Of a DNA stretch of 64,000 nucleotides, positions 43,988 through 51,630 are shown piece by piece (positions within the stretch are counted from its first letter, which is position 1; each line of letters begins with the position of its first letter). The notes under the pieces are model-generated. The model was not told the DNA's origin. It ran no database searches and was given only the letters and a program-made list of their open reading frames with translations. The stretch lies in NCBI RefSeq assembly GCF_042427745.1, contig NZ_JBHMFA010000006.1. One strand, written 5' to 3'. This stretch comes from Algibacter miyuki (lineage in GTDB: Bacteria; Bacteroidota; Bacteroidia; Flavobacteriales; Flavobacteriaceae). Both the position numbers and the translations under genes were made by a program.

Positions 43988-44968
43988 TTATTCTAATAAT
44001 TCCTCAGAATAATAAAAATTAGCAGGTAAACCGCCGGTATGCCAAAACATAATGTTAGCACCTTTTTCTATTTTCTGACTTTTTATATGATCTAACATTC
44101 CATAAAATGCTCTTCCAGAATATACAGGATCTAATAAAATCCCTTCATTTTCTGCTAATTCTTTAATAGCTAATTTTTCATTTGGGGTTACAACTCCATA
44201 ACCTTTAGAATCATATCCATGAATTAATTCAGCATCATCAATAGAATATGCTTTTTTTATACTCAAACTTTTTTGACCTTCATTTAATAATTCCAAGACT
44301 GCTTCAGCTAAAGTTTTATCTCCATATCCCATTTTATCAATACTAATTGGCATCAATTTAGTCTGTAATCCAAATAAATCACCCCCTAACCTTAGGCCCG
44401 CTTGCGTTCCACCAGAGCTTGAAGCAAAAAAAATATAATCCATTTTCAAGCTCTTTTCTAAAAGTTGCACCTTTAACTCTTTAACAGCATCAATAAAACC
44501 GCAGGCTCCTAATAAATTTGATCCTCCATACGGCACAACATAAACTTTCTTCCCCTCTGCTTCTAGTCTAATTTTAAGACCCTCAATATCTTCCCCTTTC
44601 CTATTCTCTCCATTAAAATGAATCTTGGCTCCTAAAAGCTGAGACAATAATAAATTTCCATTATATATTTTAGGTTTTTCTCCTCCTATCAATAAATTAC
44701 ACTCTAATTTAGCCTGAGCACAAGCTGCTGCTGTTTGCCTACAATGATTTGATTGTTGAGCTCCAGAGGTTATAATTGTATCAAACCCTTTGTTTAGAGC
44801 TTCGTAAATTAAATATTGCAACTTTCTCACTTTATTTCCTCCAGATGCTAAACCTGAATTATCGTCTCTTTTAATAAATAACTGGTAGTCTGGATATTTT
44901 TCAGATAAATTATTCATTTTTTCCAACGGTGTTGGGAAAAACCCCAAAGGATATTTATTAGTTAACAT
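43988..44968 (-). CDS. D-cysteine desulfhydrase/ACC deaminase family PLP enzyme
   Basis: This 326-residue fold type II PLP protein has SGGNKVRKLQYL with PLP lysine K46, SGAQQSNHCRQTAAACA (phosphate and substrate region), and SSGGTQAGLRLGG, then a late FWHTGGLPANFYY. This matches D-cysteine desulfhydrase-like and ACC deaminase-like enzymes. D-Cys, D-Ser or a related small amino acid are likely substrates. It is the first gene of the element and is divergent (86 bases apart) from the membrane LuxR gene, which may control it. Confidence 0.88.
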   Translation of the reverse strand: MLTNKYPLGFFPTPLEKMNNLSEKYPDYQLFIKRDDNSGLASGGNKVRKLQYLIYEALNKGFDTIITSGAQQSNHCRQTAAACAQAKLECNLLIGGEKPKIYNGNLLLSQLLGAKIHFNGENRKGEDIEGLKIRLEAEGKKVYVVPYGGSNLLGACGFIDAVKELKVQLLEKSLKMDYIFFASSSGGTQAGLRLGGDLFGLQTKLMPISIDKMGYGDKTLAEAVLELLNEGQKSLSIKKAYSIDDAELIHGYDSKGYGVVTPNEKLAIKELAENEGILLDPVYSGRAFYGMLDHIKSQKIEKGANIMFWHTGGLPANFYYSEELLE

Positions 44969-45054
44969 CGGTTTATCATTTTTAATTCACGTCAATAATC
45001 ATTATCTTTAATTTACCTAAAGTACATATAATCTTTTATCTTTCAATAATTTAG

Positions 45055-45972
45055 ATGTTATTGTTTATTCAAAAATACAAATACACTCCGCAATATGAAT
45101 ACGTTTCATCAATGCATTGGATTGTTCTTTTTATATGTATTTTAATAAGTTCTACAATTATATTTCAGGTAATACATATATGCAGTAGCAATCAAAAAAC
45201 AAGTAAAGAACAGCTTCGATACCTTTACTTAGCCATACTATTTCTTTTATATAATGTATTAAACGGTCTACTACCTAATACTTCATTACCTGGACCAATA
45301 ATCCTGCAGTATGTTATTACTTATGGGATTTCTATATTTATGTGCATTTATCTAATATGGTATCTATATCAAGAATTCAACATAATTACTCCCTACTACA
45401 TTTTTAAAGTAAAAAACCTAACTATCCTACTATTGACTTCTTTCTTACTTTTATTTATAACCCCTTCTTTATTGTCTTATCCGTTAAACTTATCTCGAAG
45501 CTTATTCTTAATACTACCTATAATATTATCCTCGATATTTTTTATACATTTTCTCAACATCATTACAAAAGAAGTAAAACGTCAGTATTATTTTAAAATC
45601 CAAACCTATTTAGGGCTTTGCTCCATTTTATCCATTGTACTTTTACCTTTATTAACTTTTTTTGGAGATTTTCAACCAATAACACAACCTATTGTATCCG
45701 TTGCTTTTTTTCTAGTAACAACCATGGAGATCAACAGTTACATTTACCGCTTAAAAAACAGTCATACGCTTAAACTTACTATTGGACACCAATATAATTT
45801 TACCAATAGAGAAAATGAAATAGCATTACAAATAATAAAAAATAACAGTTATAAAAAAATAGCTAAAAATATGTTTATCACTTATGGAACTGTTAGAAAA
45901 CACGCTTCTAACATTTACATGAAATCGAGTTGTATAAATCGAAAAGATTTTATTAAAAAGTTCAAAAAGTAA
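45055..45972 (+). CDS. Membrane-anchored LuxR-type transcription regulator (seven TM helices plus HTH)
   Basis: This 305-residue protein has seven predicted transmembrane helices in the first ~225 residues (about 20-40, 56-72, 82-103, 121-137, 149-168, 183-204, 212-225). A C-terminal LuxR-type HTH follows: FTNRENEIALQIIKNNSYKKIAKNMFI then TVRKHASNIYMK. The HTH lies on the membrane side and would have to act while tethered, or be released by proteolysis. It lies next to the divergent PLP enzyme. The signal is unknown; such 7TM sensors often bind small molecules, which is only inference here. Confidence 0.8.
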   Translation: MLLFIQKYKYTPQYEYVSSMHWIVLFICILISSTIIFQVIHICSSNQKTSKEQLRYLYLAILFLLYNVLNGLLPNTSLPGPIILQYVITYGISIFMCIYLIWYLYQEFNIITPYYIFKVKNLTILLLTSFLLLFITPSLLSYPLNLSRSLFLILPIILSSIFFIHFLNIITKEVKRQYYFKIQTYLGLCSILSIVLLPLLTFFGDFQPITQPIVSVAFFLVTTMEINSYIYRLKNSHTLKLTIGHQYNFTNRENEIALQIIKNNSYKKIAKNMFITYGTVRKHASNIYMKSSCINRKDFIKKFKK

Positions 45973-45997
45973 TCTACATACTTCGCCTTTTAGTGAA

Positions 45998-46038
45998 TGC
46001 GTAGTAAATTCACATCTTAAATACGCAAAATATACGCA
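45998..46038. repeat. Three TACGCA boxes upstream of RteC
   Basis: TGCGTA (45998-46003, inverted), TACGCA (46022-46027) and TACGCA (46033-46038) lie in the gap between the LuxR and RteC genes. The two direct copies are 11 bases apart. They could be a regulator binding site, but six-base boxes in a 239-base gap are weak evidence. Confidence 0.3.
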
Positions 46039-46189
46039 GTTAAAAAAAGTGAAAATTAAATTCATAGATTATATTTACCATCAAGGAAATAGGAATCCCA
46101 CAACAACCCTTTCTAAACACAACCAATCCAACCATTATTTCTCTCTTAATTTAAAGATTACAACAAAGTAGTCTAATCATTTATTACTC

Positions 46190-46206
46190 CTATTTCATAG
46201 AAATAG
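46190..46206. promoter_or_regulatory. Inverted repeat just before the RteC start, possible operator
   Basis: CTATTTC (46190-46196) and GAAATAG (46200-46206) form a perfect 7-base palindrome with a 3-base spacer, ending 5 bases before the RteC ATG at 46212. The position suits autoregulation or ribosome access control. No data show which. Confidence 0.4.
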
Positions 46207-46211
46207 AAACA

Positions 46212-47027
46212 ATGGATTTTAAATTAAAAACAGATACTTTTTTAAATAGTCTTGGAGAAATTAGAAATAACTACCATGAACCTATTGCTGTTTCAAATAA
46301 ATCCATCATACTTTGTCGAAATCTTCTTTATAATTTTAAGAAACAAATTATAGAGAACGGTTTTAAAACAGAACATGAAGAAATTCAATTCTTTAAACGA
46401 GTAAAACAAATACCACTCACACAACTCATTTACTATACAGAAATACGTTCTTTTGAAATTCAGTTTCCTAAAGCCAATAAAGACTCTCAAAAAAAACATA
46501 TTACACATAAACTTAAAAAGCTTAACCGTTTCTTTTTATATCATCTAGACTTCGGCCATTATATAGAAACAAAACAATCTCATTTTGATGTTCAGTATTA
46601 CACCAGGGGTCATTTGGATAATATATTGGTAACATCAACAAAATTCTATTTTCAAGATCCAGATTTTTGTACTGCACGTGACATGCTTTTAAGTAAATTT
46701 AAAGCTTATAAGTTATTAATAAAATATCTTCAGAGCAGATTAAATAAGCTTACTGAACCGAACAATAGCCAAGCTGATCTAAAATGGACTGCAAATAAAA
46801 CAGCCTTAACAGAATTAATCTACGCTTTACATTGCAACCGCGTTATAAACAACGGTAACAGTGACTTAAAAGAAATTGCAGACTCCTTACAAAACCTTTT
46901 CAATTTTGAATTGGGAAATTTCTACAAAACATTTTCAGAGATTAAAGCTCGAAAAAACAGTCGTACTAAGTTTCTGGACGACCTTTCAACAGGCCTTATT
47001 ACACACATGAATAAAATGGACGAATAA
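46212..47027 (+). CDS. rteC: RteC family regulator of conjugative element excision
   Basis: This 271-residue protein has a helical N-terminal half, the middle motif RFFLYHLDFGHYIETKQSHFD, and a C-terminal half with NSQADLKWTANKTALTELIYALH and SDLKEIADSLQNLFNFELGNFYKTFSEIKARKNSRTKFLDDL. These are signatures of the RteC family. In CTnDOT, RteC activates excision genes after RteA/RteB signalling. Here no RteA/RteB are seen within the window. The likely target is the downstream HTH/Xis-like gene. A palindrome covers its own upstream region. Confidence 0.88.
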   Translation: MDFKLKTDTFLNSLGEIRNNYHEPIAVSNKSIILCRNLLYNFKKQIIENGFKTEHEEIQFFKRVKQIPLTQLIYYTEIRSFEIQFPKANKDSQKKHITHKLKKLNRFFLYHLDFGHYIETKQSHFDVQYYTRGHLDNILVTSTKFYFQDPDFCTARDMLLSKFKAYKLLIKYLQSRLNKLTEPNNSQADLKWTANKTALTELIYALHCNRVINNGNSDLKEIADSLQNLFNFELGNFYKTFSEIKARKNSRTKFLDDLSTGLITHMNKMDE

Positions 47028-47290
47028 TCTCGTAGTACGGTAAACCTCCTGTTTTATATCATCATACTTATTATTCAACAATTTCTCCAGCAGTATTCAG
47101 AAATCCCGACTTCAAACCTACTCAAATAGCATCAATTTTCAAGATGTTAAATTTCCCCCGGACTACGATTAAATAGAGATAAAAATAAAGCAAACCTCAT
47201 CAATTTTGTGAAATGAAAGTCAAACTGTACCATAGTTAATTAAATGGCATGTGGCTTTCTTAAACGAAAATTCACTTAAATCAATTTATT

Positions 47291-47572
47291 ATGGCTACAA
47301 GCATTATCACAACAGACGACCTTCGAGATTTTAAACTAGAACTTATTGAAGACATAAAAAAACTACTTCTTAAACATAACAACGGAAGCCTAAAAAAATA
47401 CTTAAAATCTTCTGAGCTTATGGAACTATTAAAAATTAGTCCTGGCACCTTACAGAATCTCCGAACCAATGGCACATTGCCGTTTACCAAAATGGGAGGC
47501 ATTATTTTTTATGATGTAGAAGAAATACAAAAAGTAATGCACGCAAATAGAACACCTAACGAAATCCAATAA
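47291..47572 (+). CDS. Helix-turn-helix (Xis/MerR-like) DNA-binding protein
   Basis: This 93-residue protein has an acidic/helical N-terminus (TDDLRDFKLELIEDIKKLLLKH), then an excisionase-type wHTH: KKYLKSSELMELLKISPGTLQNLRTNGTLPFTKMGGIIFYD. This is the form used by Xis proteins of CTnDOT-like elements and by plasmid control proteins. It lies 263 bases after RteC and 5 before the initiator-like gene. Two copies of CATCAATTTT (47130-47139, 47198-47207) lie in the upstream gap and could be sites for regulators. A role in excision or in transcription of the operon is inferred. Confidence 0.8.
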   Translation: MATSIITTDDLRDFKLELIEDIKKLLLKHNNGSLKKYLKSSELMELLKISPGTLQNLRTNGTLPFTKMGGIIFYDVEEIQKVMHANRTPNEIQ

Positions 47573-47577
47573 AACCT

Positions 47578-48225
47578 ATGAATTATATAAAACATCTAAA
47601 CATGTGTTTTGAAAAATTTCAGGAAGACACCAGGCTAAACCCAACCCATATAAGTTTGTACATGGCGCTTTTCCATTTCTGGAATATCTATAAATTTCCC
47701 GAAACTTTTTATATAAACCGTCACGAAGTAATGAAGCTTTCTAAAATTGGTTCTAAAGCCACCTACCACAGGTGTCTAAAAAAGCTAAGCGATTGGAAAT
47801 TCATTAATTATATGCCTTCTCATAACCCATACAAAGGCAGTGAAATAAAGATACTCATTTTAGGTACAACAAGTAAACAAGTAATAAACAAGCTTAAAAC
47901 TAGTACTGAACAAGCATTAGTACCTAATACAAACAGTAATAAACAAATAGAAAACATTATTAAACAAAAGCTACCGAAAAATAAAATCGAAGTCATTCAT
48001 TTTTTTAAAAGTAAAAATTGGTCGGAATTAGAAGCTCAAAAGTTTTATAATCACTATCAATCCATCGGGTGGAAAATTGGTGGCAAAATAAAAATTGTCG
48101 ATTGGCAAGCAAGTGCTGGTAACTGGGTCTTAAAAACAGACAAAATTAAAACCGAAAACGCACTGTCTCAAAATAAGGACAACCTAAAAACTAGTAAAAT
48201 CAAGAATTATGACCAACCCCTCTAA
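47578..48225 (+). CDS. Replication-initiator-like protein with DnaD-type C-terminal segment
   Basis: This 215-residue protein has a wHTH-like N-terminal domain (LYMALFHFWNIYKFPETFYINRHEVMKLSKIGSKATYHRCLKKL). A Lys-rich linker follows, then HFFKSKNWSELEAQKFYNHYQSIGWKIGG and IVDWQASAGNWVL, which recall the DnaD-like module of phage replisome organisers. It lies 5 bases after the HTH gene and overlaps the DnaC-like gene by 17 bases. It could load a helicase with that partner. This suggests a replication module within the element but is not proven. Confidence 0.6.
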   Translation: MNYIKHLNMCFEKFQEDTRLNPTHISLYMALFHFWNIYKFPETFYINRHEVMKLSKIGSKATYHRCLKKLSDWKFINYMPSHNPYKGSEIKILILGTTSKQVINKLKTSTEQALVPNTNSNKQIENIIKQKLPKNKIEVIHFFKSKNWSELEAQKFYNHYQSIGWKIGGKIKIVDWQASAGNWVLKTDKIKTENALSQNKDNLKTSKIKNYDQPL

Positions 48226-48865
48226 AATAACCGAAGGTGGCGTTGAATTCTCAATAGGAACATTCAACGGAAAGGCAGTAAACTATAATTTTCACAAAAT
48301 TATCATTTACCTCAACGCCAAAGGCAAATTGCTTTTTGGAAAACACTTTAAAATTTACGAAGAAGACCACAGCATCATCTTAAAGCTTTGCAATTACTTC
48401 GTAAAAGATTACGAGAGCTGTAATCGTGATGGCATAGATCCAACGAAAGGCATACTCCTTTCAGGTCCCGTAGGATGTGGAAAAACTAGTCTAATGAGAC
48501 TATTAAAGTTTATTGTGCCCTTGCAGCGTCCGTATATCGTTATTCCTTGCCGCAATATTGTATTTGGCTTTAATCACGTAGGTCATAAAATTATTGAAGA
48601 CTATGGCAATAGTCAGTTTTTTTGCTTTGATGATTTGGGTGTAGAACCTATGGGCAGACACTATGGAAAAGATTGTAACACTATGGGCGAAATATTACTA
48701 TCACGGCACGAGTTGTTTTTAAACCATGCCATAAAAACACATGCTACTACAAATTTAAACGCCCAGGAATTAGAAGATTTATACGGCAACCGAGTAAGAA
48801 GTAGAATGCGACAACTCTTCAACCTTATAGCATTTGATAAAAATGCTAACGATAAACGAAAATAA
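48209..48865 (+). CDS. DnaC-like P-loop ATPase
   Basis: This 218-residue protein has Walker A LSGPVGCGKTS (about residues 85-95), Walker B FFCFDDLGVEP, a Sensor-like THATTNLNAQEL, and an arginine finger region NRVRSRMRQLFNLI. The AAA+ core resembles DnaC/IstB helicase loaders. It overlaps the initiator-like gene in another frame, so the two are probably co-translated. It lacks the long N-terminal domain of E. coli DnaC. A role as helicase loader in element replication or in handling ssDNA after transfer is inference. Confidence 0.75.
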   Translation: MTNPSKITEGGVEFSIGTFNGKAVNYNFHKIIIYLNAKGKLLFGKHFKIYEEDHSIILKLCNYFVKDYESCNRDGIDPTKGILLSGPVGCGKTSLMRLLKFIVPLQRPYIVIPCRNIVFGFNHVGHKIIEDYGNSQFFCFDDLGVEPMGRHYGKDCNTMGEILLSRHELFLNHAIKTHATTNLNAQELEDLYGNRVRSRMRQLFNLIAFDKNANDKRK

Positions 48866-48906
48866 CCGATTTCCAGTTTCATGGAAACAAAATAAACTTA
48901 ACTACA

Positions 48907-50025
48907 ATGAAAATAGCAACATTCAACATCCAGAACTTATTCCATAGAGATAAAAGCCTTTTAGAAAAACCGGTTGGTAAAGTATTTACAGATTGGATAA
49001 CAGAACTAGACACGCTCATGCTTCAACCTTCAAAAACACTAAGTCAACAAGATCGTATTAGAGAATTATCATTTTTAATTGGTTTCGAAAAATCCAGTGC
49101 TAGACCCTATGCCCTTTTACGCAGAAAAGCAGGCTTTTTGTATATGAAAGGAATCAGTCATTCTATTGAAAATAAAGCCAGTGATCTCACAAATTGGAAC
49201 GGTTGGATTGAACTTCAAACCATCCCAATTCAACCCCATGCTACAAAACATAAAGCCCAAGTTATTGCCGATGTAAACCCGGACATTCTTCTATTACAAG
49301 AAATTGAAGACAGAGCATCTTTAGAAGATTTTAATCAACTTATTCTACCTGAATTTAACTGTAAACCATTCGAACATTCCTTTGTTATCCAAGGTAATGA
49401 TATGACAAGTTTAGAAATGGGAATACTTCTAAGAAAAGACTACATTCTAGATGCCGTAAGAACACATAACATAAATATGGAAATTAATGACGATGGTAAA
49501 AGCCTTATAGAGTACGAAATCACTACGCCATCGAAAGAAAAAATTTGGTTGCTAAATACCTATTTACAAAAACGTACCAAAAACCATGATGAGTCTGATA
49601 GAATTAGAAAAAATCAAATCTTCAAAATCACCGAAGTTTACAACAACCTAATAAGCCAAGGTAAATCCAACGTTATTATCGCAGGTACATTCAACGCGCC
49701 ATCTTATTGCGATTCTCTTTCGCCTATAAGCAAGAATACCGACTTAAAAGATATTACCAAACATTTATCTTTTGAAGTAGATATGGACAAAGGGGACGAT
49801 GCTAATTATTTTAGACTAGGCGCTTACAGAAAAGGTGTTAATATCAAACAGACAGATTTTATGTTTCTCTCTCCTGCTCTATTTGATAAAATGACCGATA
49901 GCGGACTAAACAGAAAAGCTATGTGGCCTAATAAACGTCCGCAATGGTCTACTTATAAGTCTGTAACTAATAAAAGTACGGAGGCTAGCGAGCATCCTTT
50001 GGTTTGGGGAGACATTGATCTTTAG
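48907..50025 (+). CDS. Endonuclease/exonuclease/phosphatase fold protein with altered active-site residues
   Basis: This 372-residue protein opens with KIATFNIQNLFHRD (N7) and has a clear LLLQEIEDR (catalytic Glu, E132), an NTYLQKR segment, VIIAGTFNAPSYCD and SEHPLVWGDI. This is the EEP plan. However, the usual His is Tyr in NTYLQ, the GDFN Asp is Thr (T261), and the final SDH Asp is Glu (E362). The nuclease may be inactive or have another specificity. It lies between the replication-like pair and the defence operon, convergent with the latter. Confidence 0.8.
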   Translation: MKIATFNIQNLFHRDKSLLEKPVGKVFTDWITELDTLMLQPSKTLSQQDRIRELSFLIGFEKSSARPYALLRRKAGFLYMKGISHSIENKASDLTNWNGWIELQTIPIQPHATKHKAQVIADVNPDILLLQEIEDRASLEDFNQLILPEFNCKPFEHSFVIQGNDMTSLEMGILLRKDYILDAVRTHNINMEINDDGKSLIEYEITTPSKEKIWLLNTYLQKRTKNHDESDRIRKNQIFKITEVYNNLISQGKSNVIIAGTFNAPSYCDSLSPISKNTDLKDITKHLSFEVDMDKGDDANYFRLGAYRKGVNIKQTDFMFLSPALFDKMTDSGLNRKAMWPNKRPQWSTYKSVTNKSTEASEHPLVWGDIDL

Positions 50026-50149
50026 AAGTATACATCTTTTACATAAGTGAGGAAAAAACAAATGGTTTTAATGTTTACATATCTAATTAAACTTAGAATC
50101 TCAAAATATATTTTATTATTACTAATTAGTTCAATACAGCTATATAGTA

Positions 50150-51610
50150 CTAAACAACTTCTCTTAGATAATAATCTCTAAGTATTTCTTTGAATTTTTC
50201 AGAGTTCAACTTATTAGCTCTCTCTTTTATATCACTTTGATCTAAGTAGTCAAAGTCAAACTTTCGAGCTTTATTTTTAGTTGACTTCAATAGAATTAAT
50301 GCCTCCTTTGTAAATCCACCAGTGCTCCATATTTCAAATCGATGCCTTTTGTCTGAATGAGCAATAGCTAACCATCCTCTAATTTCTTTTATTTTTTCTG
50401 ACAAATAAATTTCTATATAATCTATATCTACTGGGTAATTATAACCTTTGCATTCTACTATGCAAATTTCATTTTCACTTTTTGCCAGTACATCTATTTC
50501 TCTTGTTCTATTAGAATCTTTAACAGGCACTCTTTTTCCTATATCTAGAGACTGTGAATATTTACTAAAATAGAAGCCCACAGCCAGCTCGAATAAATCG
50601 CCTCTTAAATTATTTGTCTTTCCATCAATAAGCTTTGTAAGCTTATCCATCAACTGCAGATACTTCTCTGGTTCAGTTTTTAGAATTGCTCCAGCATTGG
50701 TTACTGTATTAATAATGTTCTTAAGTAAGTCACTATAATCTTTACCAAACAATTCTTTTATTGAAGCTACCAACACTCCTTTACTCTTTAACTTATTAAG
50801 CCCTTCAGTTGATATTCCATCAACCAGCAATACTGGTAATAATTTTAGAGTAGGATTAGACGCCTTTATGGCCGCTATTTTTCTCAAAAAAAAGCTCACA
50901 GTATTTTCGTTGGTTATGTTCCCTATAAGGATGTCTGCGACAAGAAATCCTGGCTTTTTTGTTTTATTGATGTAACCGACAAAGCCATCAATATATGTAG
51001 GCGCTGTAAATGCAAATTGGAAACCTCCAACTAGATTATTATTCTTACCTTTTTTAAATGAAACTAAACCAATGTTTTTACTCCAAGTTTCAAATTGTTG
51101 TATTACCAAACGTTTTGATAATTGTATACCCTTTATGTGTCTAACATTCGGACTCGATTGTTCGGCAACCAAGACATTAAGCCCATATTCTCCTGTATTT
51201 GTTTCACGCACTAAATTATGTTTCTTCAGTAACTCTATAACTGAAGAAAACTTCATATGTCCTTTTACTAAATTTACTGGGCTGATTGAGTAATTAGCCA
51301 ATTCATCAATAGGCACTAAACCGTGATGATATTTAAGAGCATTAATAATAGAATAACAACGTTTTCCATCTGCTTTAAATGCTTCAACTAGATCATTGAA
51401 ATAGTCTGGATTTTGAAAATTATCTGAATGATAAACAAAAACCTTTTTATCAGTAAAGAGCCCACCTACTTTATGAATAGGGCTTTTAAGCCTTTGAACA
51501 CGTTTACGTGCCGCCCCGTTTGTTATACCTTGCTTCTGCTCTATATACCGAGCTAGGTCTCCTGATAGAATACCTCCTTTATTTTTTATGTATTTCTCTA
51601 TATATGTCAC
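50150..51610 (-). CDS. Winged-helix plus PD-(D/E)XK nuclease-like protein, third gene of the defence-like operon
   Basis: This 486-residue protein starts at GTG 51610, because an in-frame TAG lies three codons upstream and no ATG is near. The N-terminal ~130 residues look like winged helices (GITNGAARKRVQRLKSP, HHGLVPIDELANYSIS). The middle (about 195-295) is an alpha/beta segment (GFLVADILIG, LLPVLLVDGIS, GVLVASIKELFG). The C-terminal domain has E341 in GDLFELAVGFYF, then D373 in REIDVL, E386 and K388 in IVECKGYN, the PD-(D/E)XK pattern. It lies 20 bases after the helicase gene. No known defence gene of this architecture comes to mind. Confidence 0.75.
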   Translation of the reverse strand: MTYIEKYIKNKGGILSGDLARYIEQKQGITNGAARKRVQRLKSPIHKVGGLFTDKKVFVYHSDNFQNPDYFNDLVEAFKADGKRCYSIINALKYHHGLVPIDELANYSISPVNLVKGHMKFSSVIELLKKHNLVRETNTGEYGLNVLVAEQSSPNVRHIKGIQLSKRLVIQQFETWSKNIGLVSFKKGKNNNLVGGFQFAFTAPTYIDGFVGYINKTKKPGFLVADILIGNITNENTVSFFLRKIAAIKASNPTLKLLPVLLVDGISTEGLNKLKSKGVLVASIKELFGKDYSDLLKNIINTVTNAGAILKTEPEKYLQLMDKLTKLIDGKTNNLRGDLFELAVGFYFSKYSQSLDIGKRVPVKDSNRTREIDVLAKSENEICIVECKGYNYPVDIDYIEIYLSEKIKEIRGWLAIAHSDKRHRFEIWSTGGFTKEALILLKSTKNKARKFDFDYLDQSDIKERANKLNSEKFKEILRDYYLREVV

Positions 51611-51630
51611 ACCGCACTATTTATATAATA

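Noticed and set aside
50150..51610. AbiE-type toxin-antitoxin reading of the winged-helix N-terminus
   Set aside because: There is no AbiEii nucleotidyltransferase partner, and the C-terminus has the PD-(D/E)XK pattern.
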